Part shown: in pieces, positions 29,171 to 37,181 of the stretch
How positions within the stretch are numbered: position 1 is the stretch's first letter
Layout of the letters: each line of letters opens with the position of its first letter
NCBI RefSeq assembly: GCF_014635725.1
Contig: NZ_BMDJ01000007.1
Location: 156,306-220,305, forward strand
Reading direction: 5' to 3'
Origin: Pedobacter mendelii
GTDB taxonomy: Bacteria > Bacteroidota > Bacteroidia > Sphingobacteriales > Sphingobacteriaceae
DNA: 64,000 nt
The notes under the pieces: generated by a model
What the model was told of the DNA's origin: nothing
Database searches by the model: none
What the model saw: only the letters and a program-made list of their open reading frames with translations
Program-made: the position numbers and the translations under genes

Positions 29171-29851
29171 ATGTTACGAAAACGCTTAATAGCACTAATT
29201 GTTTTGACAGGAATATTACAAGCCTGCTCAAATTCAGGGAATAAAGATAAATCTGATGGTACAGATGTAGCAAAAAATATGGTGAAAGAGGTTTCACAAC
29301 CTGTTAAAAATATCTTGTTTTTCGGAACAAGTTTAACGGCTGGTTTAGGTCTTGACCCAACGGAGGCTTACCCTGCCTTAATTCAAAATAGGATTGATTC
29401 ACTAAAAATGCCTTATAAGGTTATAAATGGAGGTTTGAGCGGCGAAACATCGGCAGGAGGGAAGGGCAGGATAGATTGGCTTTTGAAACAGAAAGTAGAT
29501 GTTTTTGTATTGGAACTTGGTTCTAATGATGGTTTACGCGGTGTACCTGTAGCCGAAACCACTAAGAATTTACAAAATATCATTGATAGGGTTAAAACGA
29601 AATATCCTGATGTAAAATTGGTGATGGCAGGCATGCAAATGCCACCAAGTATGGGTACGAAGTACGCGGCGGATTTTAAAAATATATTTCCTGAATTGGC
29701 AAAGAAAAATAATATGAGTTTAATCCCATTCTTGCTTGATAGAGTTGGAGGCATTCCAAAACTAAACCAGCCAGATGGCATTCATCCAACAGCTGAAGGT
29801 GATAAAATTTTAGCCGATAATGTTTGGGTGGTTTTGAAGCCCTTGCTGTAG
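29171..29851 (+). CDS. tesA: SGNH-family arylesterase/lysophospholipase, TesA-like lipoprotein
   Basis: A 226-residue SGNH hydrolase acting on esters of fatty acids or lysophospholipids. The N-terminus is a lipoprotein signal ending LTGILQAC, with the lipidated Cys at residue 19. The nucleophile block is FFGTSLTAGLGL, block III is ELGSNDGLRG with Asn, and the Asp-His pair is in PDGIHPTAEG. It is thus an enzyme anchored in the envelope, unlike soluble E. coli TesA. It is divergent from ybbAP. Its stop lies only 64 bp from the first CRISPR repeat. Confidence 0.92.
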   Translation: MLRKRLIALIVLTGILQACSNSGNKDKSDGTDVAKNMVKEVSQPVKNILFFGTSLTAGLGLDPTEAYPALIQNRIDSLKMPYKVINGGLSGETSAGGKGRIDWLLKQKVDVFVLELGSNDGLRGVPVAETTKNLQNIIDRVKTKYPDVKLVMAGMQMPPSMGTKYAADFKNIFPELAKKNNMSLIPFLLDRVGGIPKLNQPDGIHPTAEGDKILADNVWVVLKPLL

Positions 29852-29887
29852 ACGCTTATGCAGTTTCCAACTGCCGTAGGAGCAAAA

Positions 29888-29938
29888 AAAGAATGAAAGC
29901 AAATCACAACCGCAGGTTGTGATTTGCTTTCATTCTTT
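29888..29938. repeat. Perfect 23-bp palindrome at the 5' edge of the CRISPR array
   Basis: Bases 29888-29910 are the exact reverse complement of the first 23 bases of repeat 1 (29916-29938), with a 5-nt loop CGCAG between. The left arm contains GAAAGCAAATCACAA, the same anti-repeat sequence found in the tracrRNA. Read on the minus strand, the hairpin is followed by seven T residues (from the A-run 29884-29890) and is a textbook intrinsic terminator. It may stop antisense transcription out of the array or fold up the first repeat. Confidence 0.85.
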
Positions 29939-30644
29939 GAGATACTGATATTTACAACAACGCAATCAGCATCACATGTATATAAAACTCCGTTGTGATT
30001 TGCTTTCATTCTTTGAGATACTGATATTTACAACAACGATGCAAAATTTTCAGCTACTGGTCATACTGTTGTGATTTGCTTTCATTCTTTGAGATACTGA
30101 TATTTACAACAACAGCAGCTTTAGCTTTACTTGCAGCTTCTTTGTTGTGATTTGCTTTCATTCTTTGAGATACTGATATTTACAACAACAATATTTCCAG
30201 CTAAAGTTGCAGCACCACTGTTGTGATTTGCTTTCATTCTTTGAGATACTGATATTTACAACAACAAATCATTATAGTAGATGGGTGCTATGCTGTTGTG
30301 ATTTGCTTTCATTCTTTGAGATACTGATATTTACAACAACAAAAGCCACTAATACTTGGTTGCTGATGGGGTTGTGATTTGCTTTCATTCTTTGAGATAC
30401 TGATATTTACAACAACCAGCTTCTAATTCATTACGTCTGTTTTTAAGTTGTGATTTGCTTTCATTCTTTGAGATACTGATATTTACAACAACATCATCAA
30501 CTATTAAAATTAATTCTGCACTGTTGTGATTTGCTTTCATTCTTTGAGATACTGATATTTACAACAACTAAATTAAGTAACATATCCGCAGGCTTCGGGT
30601 TGTGATTTGCTTTCATTCTTTGAGATACTGATATTTACAACAAC
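29916..30644 (+). CRISPR. Type II-C CRISPR array, 10 repeats and 9 spacers
   Basis: Ten identical 46-bp repeats begin GTTGTGATTTGCTTTC and end TTTACAACAAC, starting at 29916, 29992, 30068, 30144, 30220, 30295, 30371, 30447, 30523 and 30599. Spacers are 30 bp, except spacer 5 (30266-30294), which is 29. The direction is set by the tracrRNA anti-repeat, which pairs with the 5' part of the repeat; crRNAs are therefore made from the plus strand, towards the cas operon. All repeats are identical, including the last, so no decayed trailer end is visible. The leader side has only 64 bp before tesA ends. Spacer sources cannot be identified here. Confidence 0.98.
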
Positions 30645-30689
30645 ATACCGTGGTTTATTTATCTGTATATCATTGATTTATCTCAAAAA

Positions 30690-30739
30690 TTAGAATTAAA
30701 AAAATCTGGTCGCTTTTGCGGCCAGATTTTTATTCTAAT
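30690..30739. terminator. Bidirectional terminator between CRISPR array and cas operon
   Basis: A 13-bp stem AAAATCTGGTCGC / GCGGCCAGATTTT (one G-U pair) with a TTTT loop, extended by ATTAGAAT/ATTCTAAT arms. T-runs follow on both strands. It would end both the plus-strand pre-crRNA and the minus-strand cas9-cas2 transcript. Confidence 0.88.
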
Positions 30740-30882
30740 GTTTATTTAATTGTAATTGCAAAGTAATGATTAAAGAACAGCTGATATTAGTTTATAATTC
30801 TCTTATTTAGCTTTAAGATTCCCAATCAGGTTAAGAATGACATTATCTTAATGTATCTGTAGACATAGAAGACGGAGAAATA

Positions 30883-31212
30883 CTAAAACAGTTCTAATTG
30901 TTGTGGCGTATCTGGTAGTTCTTTTTCCTTTTTACCATAAAATAATTCCATCATCCCAAATTGTTTATCGGTAACTGTCATAATACCGATATGTCCTTTT
31001 TCCGGCAATAATCTTTTAACCCGGTTAATATGTACATCGGCATTTTCGCGGCTGCTGCAATGCCTTAAATAAATTGAAAACTGAAACATAGCAAAGCCAT
31101 CCCGTAAAATTTCCTTACGAAATTTTGAAGCAATGCTTCGTTCTTTTTTAGTTTCAGTAGGTAAATCGAAAAAAACTAATACCCACAAAATTCGATATTC
31201 ATTTAAACGCAT
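30883..31212 (-). CDS. cas2: CRISPR-associated endonuclease Cas2
   Basis: A 109-residue Cas2 of the type II group. The ferredoxin-like start carries the conserved Asp16 in WVLVFFDLPTETKKER, followed by FRKEILRDGFAMFQFSIYLRHC. Cas2 forms the dimer core that bridges two Cas1 dimers during spacer integration. It is the last gene of the cas operon, starting 3 bp after the cas1 stop, and is followed 140 bp later by the two-way terminator. Its length and ending are normal. Confidence 0.96.
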   Translation of the reverse strand: MRLNEYRILWVLVFFDLPTETKKERSIASKFRKEILRDGFAMFQFSIYLRHCSSRENADVHINRVKRLLPEKGHIGIMTVTDKQFGMMELFYGKKEKELPDTPQQLELF

Positions 31213-31215
31213 TAA

Positions 31216-32244
31216 TTAAAATGGTAACTCGCCTCTTTGCATATCATTATCTGGTTCAGGAATTTCACGGGTTGTAATCGGAATTAAATCATCTTCCAGG
31301 CTAAATTTTGGTGGCCTCTTTGCATCAAAATTTTTCATAATTGGGTAGTTGATTCTTCTTATGGTACCCTCATAACATTTGGCCAGGGATGATGTTGTGC
31401 TTTGCAAGCCGACCATTAACGGGCTTTTACTTTTTTCAAATTGTACATCAACAGTAGCAATACCCAAAAGTTGTGTTTTAATGGAAGTACCCAGTTCTAA
31501 AAAATTTTCACCTCTGTCAATTATCCCCAACACAATTTCATCTACATAGGGGCGATAAGGTTCCATAATATCATCCGCTAAACAATAAGCGTTGTATTTA
31601 TTTCGATGATGGATGCCTAATGTTGGAAGCAGACCAGAACAAACTAAACCACGAGCCACAATAGCCCTTAAAATCGCATAGCCATAATTGAGTAAATTAT
31701 TTGGGGGGTCGCCTTCCCGGCCTCTAAAGAAATCTATTTTTTTAGGGAAAACATTTTTCCAATAATAAGCGGCAGCTCTTCCTTCGTAATTATCCGGGTC
31801 GCCCGAGCGAACTGATTTTGCCCAATGAACCATATTTTCGCAAGGAATATTTCGGTTAAAAAGCACAGCAGCCTGGTTTAGAATTTTTGCTTGTGCTGTT
31901 TGTTGCCAAAGTTGCTTTTTTAGGGGTTGCGATGCATCAATTTGATAACGAAAACGTTCGCTTTGCGTATTATGCCCGTCAATCGGGAGCATCATGCCTG
32001 TAGGGTGCCGGCTCTGGTTGCAGGTAATTATGGCCGCATTATTTTCTAATAGTGCAGCAATGCAACCATGGGTAATGGTGATTTGCTGATTATCCAATAT
32101 AATAATTCCAATATCTTCTATCGGAATCGTTTTCTTAGATTCTTTCTCTCCTAATGATTTTAAATGGGGTAAGTCAATAGCGAGTTGATTTTGTTGCAAA
32201 CTTAAATAAGCTGGATTAGAGAAGTGGAGCGTTCTTTTAATCAT
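31216..32244 (-). CDS. cas1: CRISPR-associated endonuclease Cas1, type II
   Basis: A 342-residue Cas1 integrase, somewhat longer than the ~300 usual for type II because of a hydrophilic tail of about 40 residues (after KNFDAKRPPKF). Catalytic metal ligands are recognisable: E154 in NYEGRAAAYYW, a His of GIHHRN (212/213) and Asp224/225 in LADDIMEPYRP. It joins new spacers to the leader end of the array with Cas2. It starts 14 bp after the nucleotidyltransferase stop, so the extra gene does not break the operon. The N-terminal beta domain (residues 1-75) is intact. Confidence 0.96.
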   Translation of the reverse strand: MIKRTLHFSNPAYLSLQQNQLAIDLPHLKSLGEKESKKTIPIEDIGIIILDNQQITITHGCIAALLENNAAIITCNQSRHPTGMMLPIDGHNTQSERFRYQIDASQPLKKQLWQQTAQAKILNQAAVLFNRNIPCENMVHWAKSVRSGDPDNYEGRAAAYYWKNVFPKKIDFFRGREGDPPNNLLNYGYAILRAIVARGLVCSGLLPTLGIHHRNKYNAYCLADDIMEPYRPYVDEIVLGIIDRGENFLELGTSIKTQLLGIATVDVQFEKSKSPLMVGLQSTTSSLAKCYEGTIRRINYPIMKNFDAKRPPKFSLEDDLIPITTREIPEPDNDMQRGELPF

Positions 32245-32258
32245 GAGAGCGATATTAT

Positions 32259-32732
32259 TTAAAACTTCTTATTTCTTTGAATATGCTGTAATTCTTCTAT
32301 ATCTGCTTTGTCTTTTAATCGTCCTGTATTAAATTTGGATAAAACTAAATCATCTAGGTGTAGAAAGGGGATTTTTAATCCGTCAACTTCTACTATTATT
32401 TTTCTTTTACTCGCCTCTTCAAATTCTACAAGGTTAATTTTGGTAATAAAATCAACTTTTTCGGGTTCTTCCCATAGAGAAAAAACGAAATAACCAGTAA
32501 AATCCATATCAATAATTGGCTGCAGGTCTGCTTCAAAGAAGTCCATCGTCTTAAATACTTCTAATAACTTAACTTTGTTGTCATTAGTTGGACTTAACCA
32601 AATGTCAATGTCTCCGGTTGTTCTAGCATAGCCATGAAATATAACAGCATATCCGCCTATCACTATAAAATCAACTTTATGTAACAATAGTTTATTGATT
32701 AGCTCTTGATGTTTTTCTATAAATAGGTTCAT
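32259..32732 (-). CDS. MNT/AbiEii-like nucleotidyltransferase inside the cas operon
   Basis: A 157-residue minimal nucleotidyltransferase-fold protein. The active-site pattern is complete: GG at 26-27 (VIGGYAVIFHGY), the metal-binding pair D41 and D43 in RTTGDIDIWL, and a third carboxylate D94 in EKVDFITKI. The C-terminal LSKFNTGRLKDKADIEEL (K133 onward) is typical of AbiEii/DUF6036-like members of toxin-antitoxin systems. Its ATG overlaps the cas9 stop as ATGA, and cas1 follows 14 bp later, so it is fully embedded in the cas transcript. Such proteins transfer NMP groups to proteins or tRNA. A role in CRISPR regulation or as a guard module is inference. Confidence 0.85.
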   Translation of the reverse strand: MNLFIEKHQELINKLLLHKVDFIVIGGYAVIFHGYARTTGDIDIWLSPTNDNKVKLLEVFKTMDFFEADLQPIIDMDFTGYFVFSLWEEPEKVDFITKINLVEFEEASKRKIIVEVDGLKIPFLHLDDLVLSKFNTGRLKDKADIEELQHIQRNKKF

Positions 32733-35700
32733 TCTGCTTTGATTATTCTTATTGTGTTATTTTGTTTTCTAATTCTTAAGTCTTCCTCATTAAAACCGTA
32801 AGCCTTTAAAATTAAATCTACTGTATGTTTTATCCTATCAATTGGAGATTGTTTAATGATAAAGTCTATTTCGTCTTGTTTGGCTTCTTCAAATGAATTG
32901 AAAATTTTTAAACGGTTTTGAGTTTGATAAATAGCTGTAGGTTCATTTAGTAATAATAAATTGACTTCTGAGCTTATGTATCTTTGCTCTTTCGTGTGGC
33001 CTTCGCCTACTTTAGTAATTTCTCCTAAATGGTTCAAACGTACTTTAATTGGGTTTTTAGATAGAAATGCTCCAATACTTTTAAATAAGTAGAACCTTCG
33101 GCTTTCTTTTGCACCAATTGTTACTTTCAATTCTGAGTTTTTAGTCTCTAAATGATGTCTAAACCAATACTGATTATCCCCAATACTCCAAACTAAATAG
33201 ATATTTTTACTCAATAATGCCTTATTATTTTGTTGTATGGCTTCATCAAATTCTTCTTGCGATAATCCTAATACAAACATTTCATTTTGTTGCATACTAA
33301 GTTGTAAGTCCAAATTATCAGTAGGAAGTTTATCCAAAAAGGATTGAGGTAACTCTTTATTTATCAAATCATTCCAAAGAGTATTTGTATTATTGATGAT
33401 ATAAGGGATTTTGAATTTCTTGCGCTCTACTGCATGCCAAAAGGTGCATAAATGTTGTATATGCTTTCCAGTATTATCTTTATATAAAGCTATATGATGA
33501 TTGTTACCTGTTTTTGCAAATCCAATTTCTTTACCATTCTCATCTTTTTTAATAGCTTGAACAGCTGAAAGGCCTGTGAAACACCTAACAGTTAGTATGG
33601 GTATTCTTTTATTTTCATTAAACCAAAGTATGTCTTTAAATGCTTCTTTTTCCTTGCCATTGTGTGCATCTAACCTCTCTTGAACCAGGTGCATTACTTT
33701 TTCATCAATAATATACTTAACATCATCATTTTTTAAATCTGTAATTTTATATTTAATCACAAATTCATCCTTATAGCAATAAGAAGATATAAGTACAATA
33801 GACTTAGCAAGATCAAGATAAATAGGAAACTTTTTTAAGGATTCAATACACTTTTTAATATCTCGCCCAAAATCATTTAACCTTTCTTCAACTTTAGTTT
33901 TAACTATTGGTTCAGCAATTAAATCTGGGTTTTCGAACAAGTATTTTATTGGATATTTGATTAATAACCCTGTTTTGAAATCTTTGGCAATAGTTTTAAT
34001 TTTACCGTAAACAAACTGTTCATGTAATGCTCCTCTTGGAACAATAACACCAGTTTCTTTATTCTTTCCGGTAGCTTTAAACTTACTTATAGTTGCTACT
34101 TTTTTCCCTGCTTTAAAGGATACTAAAATTTTATCAGCTTCTTGCTCAATGTATTTTGTTGTGAAATTTTCTGGCCTCTGTGAAATCAGATATGAATTTA
34201 GTTGATTGTTTTTTTCTTTTTGCCCCTTAACTATTTCATTATTTTCATTTAATATTTTTTCATCGTAGTTGTTGCCATATTTTTTCTTCGCGAAATCGAT
34301 TTCTCTTTGCATTTCATCTTTCGTTTCGCTCGAACTTAATGTGTTTATTCTCTGAATAAAGCCTTGCTGGGTACAAGCTATTACGAGTGCGTCTATTGCA
34401 TGATGGCGATGGTCATCCCGTTTAGTCCAATTTGCTATTTCTTCTTTTTGGTGTTTACGATTTCCGTGATCACTTGTCCACTCTTTTATTTGCGTTTGTC
34501 CTATTTCCTTATATTTAGGCAATTGTAAGTTCATTAATACATCATCCCATCCCCAAAGTCCACGGAGTTTAGCAGTAACATTTCCTTCAGTACTGGTAAC
34601 ATTATGGCAAACCTTTCCTAAAATTTCTTTTGCTTTTCTGGCAATGTATGCGGTTTCACGTAATTGCCTATCAATAAAGTTTTCCCATATTCTTTTATCT
34701 GCTTCGGTTTCTTTGCCAACTTTTTTACGTTCTTGATATTCTTCAAATGAAACTTTTAAACGTTGCATTTTCCCGTAAGAAATTATTCCTCTTTTAAACC
34801 ATTCATCTACTCTTAATATATATTCGCCTAGGGCGTTGCCACCTTTTTTTGAGATATAATCGTAAGCTGTATTGTTAGTTTTAGTAGAGTTACAATTTCT
34901 ATGGACTAATACCTTGTTAGTCTGTGAGTCATCGAACAATAAGGCTTTTGGTACTATGTGGTCAACATCGAAGTTATCACCACTTAATGCCTCTGTTAGA
35001 TTAAATGTTTCGCCACAATAAATACATTGATTTGCAACTTGTGCTTCTTTCCAATTTTTATCTTTGGCAGGGAAAATAAATTTGTACTTTTGAATATAAC
35101 GTTTGGTAGTAGGTAATCCAAGTTCACTAAGTTTAGTTACTACCAATTCATTAAGTTTTTTATTAAATCCATTTTGCTTATCAGTATCTTCACGCTCATC
35201 TTTACTTTGTTTTAATTCTCTGGCAAGCTCTACTCTAATTTCCTCAGGTTTTCCATATTTCTCAATAATTGCATTTACTACATTTATCATTTGGTTGAGA
35301 ATTTTTTCTACAACTGGTTGTCGCAAGCTATTTTTAGCTAGTAACTGCAAGGGCTCATCTGAAACATTCTTTGATTTTTCTTCTTTAGTTAATCTGCGAT
35401 TATAACCTGCAAAGCTTTCAGCATCTGCTTGGTTGTAACCTAGCATTAAATAAGGCAACATTTTTCGCATTGCTTTATTAGATTTATTGCCAAATGCTTG
35501 CTTGTTAAAATCAATTTTGGAAAGTTTTTCTGCAATTTCTTCTTCGAAATTAAAGCGTTTCATTAAGGCATTTTTACATTCATCTAATTCTTTTATAGAA
35601 TAAATGGTATGCCATAATTGATAAAAAGGTTCTTGCTCTAAAGCTGAATTTAATTCGACACTATCTCGTTCGTCTAAAATTTCACCGGTTTTTTTATCAA

Positions 35701-36883
35701 TTAGAACAGCAAAATGTTTTGATGGGATTGTATGAGTATCAAATTTTACATGTTCACTATTGCCTGTAATTTTATGAATAGCTGAATAGGTTGTATTGCC
35801 TTGAATACCTTTTAAAATTTGTTTATTAGCATAAACCTGTTCTTTTTTGAGCTCTAATATTTTAAGTAATTCTGCAAAACTTAGGTTTTCATTTTCTAAA
35901 AGATGATTTACTATCGTTTGCTTTTCTTCAATAGTAGGTATTCTATCATCCCATTTGTACTTGCTTCCTTCAGGGTTTTTAATTTTTATAGAGATATTGT
36001 TAACTACTTCCCAGATTTTACAAAGCTGAAATAATGGAGATGTTCTAGGTGCAACTTTGGGCCCTGTAAATATGGTTTTATCTTGTTGGGTTTTCTTATC
36101 AAAATAAGAAGTTTCAAAACCTTCAAATTCACAGATGCTTACCAAACCCTTTTGTGATTTTAGCTTACGTTGGTAATAGATGATTTCATTTCTTAATGAA
36201 TGGATAACATCATCAGTTAAAAATGAATGTTTAGATTTTTGGGTATTAATTATGGCATCAAATTCTTCGATATAAGCCTCCCTAGGATAGACTTTTTCTT
36301 TAACTCTAAAATAAGTATTGTTTTGGTTTGCTGAAGATAATTCATCATAAAAGTATTGCCCTAAAGTTTGGTTTTTTTCTTTCAATAATTTATATCTTCC
36401 TTTTACTTCGACAACATAATCGGTATCTTTTTTGTCTGCATTAGCTTCACTTCTTGACGATTTATATCCTCTTTTTTGATTGAGTAGATATAGTATTCTT
36501 CCCAATTGTTTTGGAGATATTTCTTCATTATTAGAAACGGCATTGCTTCTTAGCTTCCATAAATCTAAACTTGGTAAGTTCAATAATTCATCTGTTGGGA
36601 AGATATTGAGTTTTTCCAAAATCTTTTTTAGACTGTATTTGAAATCATCAGATTTTTTTAGCTGTTTTCTATCATAGCCTTTTCTTTGGGTTCTAGCAGT
36701 AGTTCTATCTTTATTTTTAGAAATAGCTTGCCCTTTTTGAAATTGGTCTCTGGCATCTGCATCCAATGGAATTATTCTTGATCCCATTGCAAGAATTTGA
36801 AAAGGCCCATTAAGCTCATCAACTTCTATCAATGCCCAACCAATACTATTTGTTCCTAAGTCAAGTCCTAATATTTTTTTCAT
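32729..36883 (-). CDS. cas9: CRISPR-associated endonuclease Cas9, type II-C
   Basis: A 1384-residue Cas9, the RNA-guided DNA nuclease of the system. RuvC-I is at the very start (KKILGLDLGTNSIGW, D8), the arginine-rich bridge helix follows (RTTARTQRKGYDRKQLKK), RuvC-II has E552 in RVELARELKQ, and the HNH domain carries CIYCGE and DVDHIVP with H642. RuvC-III has H828 and D831 in HHAIDALVIA. All catalytic residues are intact, so both strands should be cut. The length fits the large II-C Cas9 proteins of Bacteroidota. The start codon is preceded by a -7 box at 36973-36980. The stop overlaps the nucleotidyltransferase start. Confidence 0.98.
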   Translation of the reverse strand: MKKILGLDLGTNSIGWALIEVDELNGPFQILAMGSRIIPLDADARDQFQKGQAISKNKDRTTARTQRKGYDRKQLKKSDDFKYSLKKILEKLNIFPTDELLNLPSLDLWKLRSNAVSNNEEISPKQLGRILYLLNQKRGYKSSRSEANADKKDTDYVVEVKGRYKLLKEKNQTLGQYFYDELSSANQNNTYFRVKEKVYPREAYIEEFDAIINTQKSKHSFLTDDVIHSLRNEIIYYQRKLKSQKGLVSICEFEGFETSYFDKKTQQDKTIFTGPKVAPRTSPLFQLCKIWEVVNNISIKIKNPEGSKYKWDDRIPTIEEKQTIVNHLLENENLSFAELLKILELKKEQVYANKQILKGIQGNTTYSAIHKITGNSEHVKFDTHTIPSKHFAVLIDKKTGEILDERDSVELNSALEQEPFYQLWHTIYSIKELDECKNALMKRFNFEEEIAEKLSKIDFNKQAFGNKSNKAMRKMLPYLMLGYNQADAESFAGYNRRLTKEEKSKNVSDEPLQLLAKNSLRQPVVEKILNQMINVVNAIIEKYGKPEEIRVELARELKQSKDEREDTDKQNGFNKKLNELVVTKLSELGLPTTKRYIQKYKFIFPAKDKNWKEAQVANQCIYCGETFNLTEALSGDNFDVDHIVPKALLFDDSQTNKVLVHRNCNSTKTNNTAYDYISKKGGNALGEYILRVDEWFKRGIISYGKMQRLKVSFEEYQERKKVGKETEADKRIWENFIDRQLRETAYIARKAKEILGKVCHNVTSTEGNVTAKLRGLWGWDDVLMNLQLPKYKEIGQTQIKEWTSDHGNRKHQKEEIANWTKRDDHRHHAIDALVIACTQQGFIQRINTLSSSETKDEMQREIDFAKKKYGNNYDEKILNENNEIVKGQKEKNNQLNSYLISQRPENFTTKYIEQEADKILVSFKAGKKVATISKFKATGKNKETGVIVPRGALHEQFVYGKIKTIAKDFKTGLLIKYPIKYLFENPDLIAEPIVKTKVEERLNDFGRDIKKCIESLKKFPIYLDLAKSIVLISSYCYKDEFVIKYKITDLKNDDVKYIIDEKVMHLVQERLDAHNGKEKEAFKDILWFNENKRIPILTVRCFTGLSAVQAIKKDENGKEIGFAKTGNNHHIALYKDNTGKHIQHLCTFWHAVERKKFKIPYIINNTNTLWNDLINKELPQSFLDKLPTDNLDLQLSMQQNEMFVLGLSQEEFDEAIQQNNKALLSKNIYLVWSIGDNQYWFRHHLETKNSELKVTIGAKESRRFYLFKSIGAFLSKNPIKVRLNHLGEITKVGEGHTKEQRYISSEVNLLLLNEPTAIYQTQNRLKIFNSFEEAKQDEIDFIIKQSPIDRIKHTVDLILKAYGFNEEDLRIRKQNNTIRIIKAE

Positions 36884-36972
36884 GAGCAGTTATTTAAATA
36901 TTTAACAATATCCGATTTAATTTTTAATTCTTACCCAACACAGAACCATTCTCAATATTTACCTTGAATACT

Positions 36973-36980
36973 CAAACTTA
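36973..36980 (-). promoter_or_regulatory. Probable cas operon -7 box (TAAGTTTG)
   Basis: Read on the minus strand the sequence is an exact TAnnTTTG, about 90 bp before the cas9 ATG. No strong -33 element is seen. Confidence 0.5.
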
Positions 36981-37019
36981 AATTCATTTATTTTTAATTC
37001 ATTACGGTTTCCCGTATCC

Positions 37020-37046
37020 TTGATATTAAATTAAATTCTATATTTG
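37020..37046 (+). promoter_or_regulatory. tracrRNA promoter
   Basis: TTG at 37020-37022 and an exact TATATTTG -7 box at 37039-37046, 16 bp apart. This predicts a transcript start near 37051-37053, exactly before the anti-repeat. Confidence 0.75.
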
Positions 37047-37050
37047 TTTT

Positions 37051-37118
37051 CGAAAGCAAATCACAATAAGGATTATTCCGTTGTGAAAACATTCAAAGCG
37101 GGGCAACTCGCTTTTTTT
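37051..37118 (+). ncRNA. tracrRNA
   Basis: The RNA begins with anti-repeat GAAAGCAAATCACAA (37052-37066), which pairs over 15 bp with bases 2-16 of the CRISPR repeat. A nexus-like stretch (GGATTATTCC, then GTTGTGAAAACA) follows, and a final hairpin AAAGCG/CGCTTT with loop GGGCAACT runs into a T-tract ending at 37118. It is transcribed divergently from cas9 about 170 bp away. The predicted size is about 66 nt. The layout matches tracrRNAs of Bacteroidota type II-C systems. Confidence 0.9.
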
Positions 37119-37181
37119 ATGTCCTGATTTTTTTATAACCGCTCCGGATTAGCTGTAAAAAAAAACGCCTATCTTGGTTAA

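Noticed and set aside
29916..30644. Promoters inside each CRISPR repeat, as in Neisseria type II-C
   Set aside because: The repeat contains no exact TAnnTTTG; ATTCTTTG comes near but lacks the TA, so there is no support from sequence.
35103..35405. Plus-strand 100-codon frame inside cas9
   Set aside because: It is an antisense shadow of an intact cas9 without features of its own.
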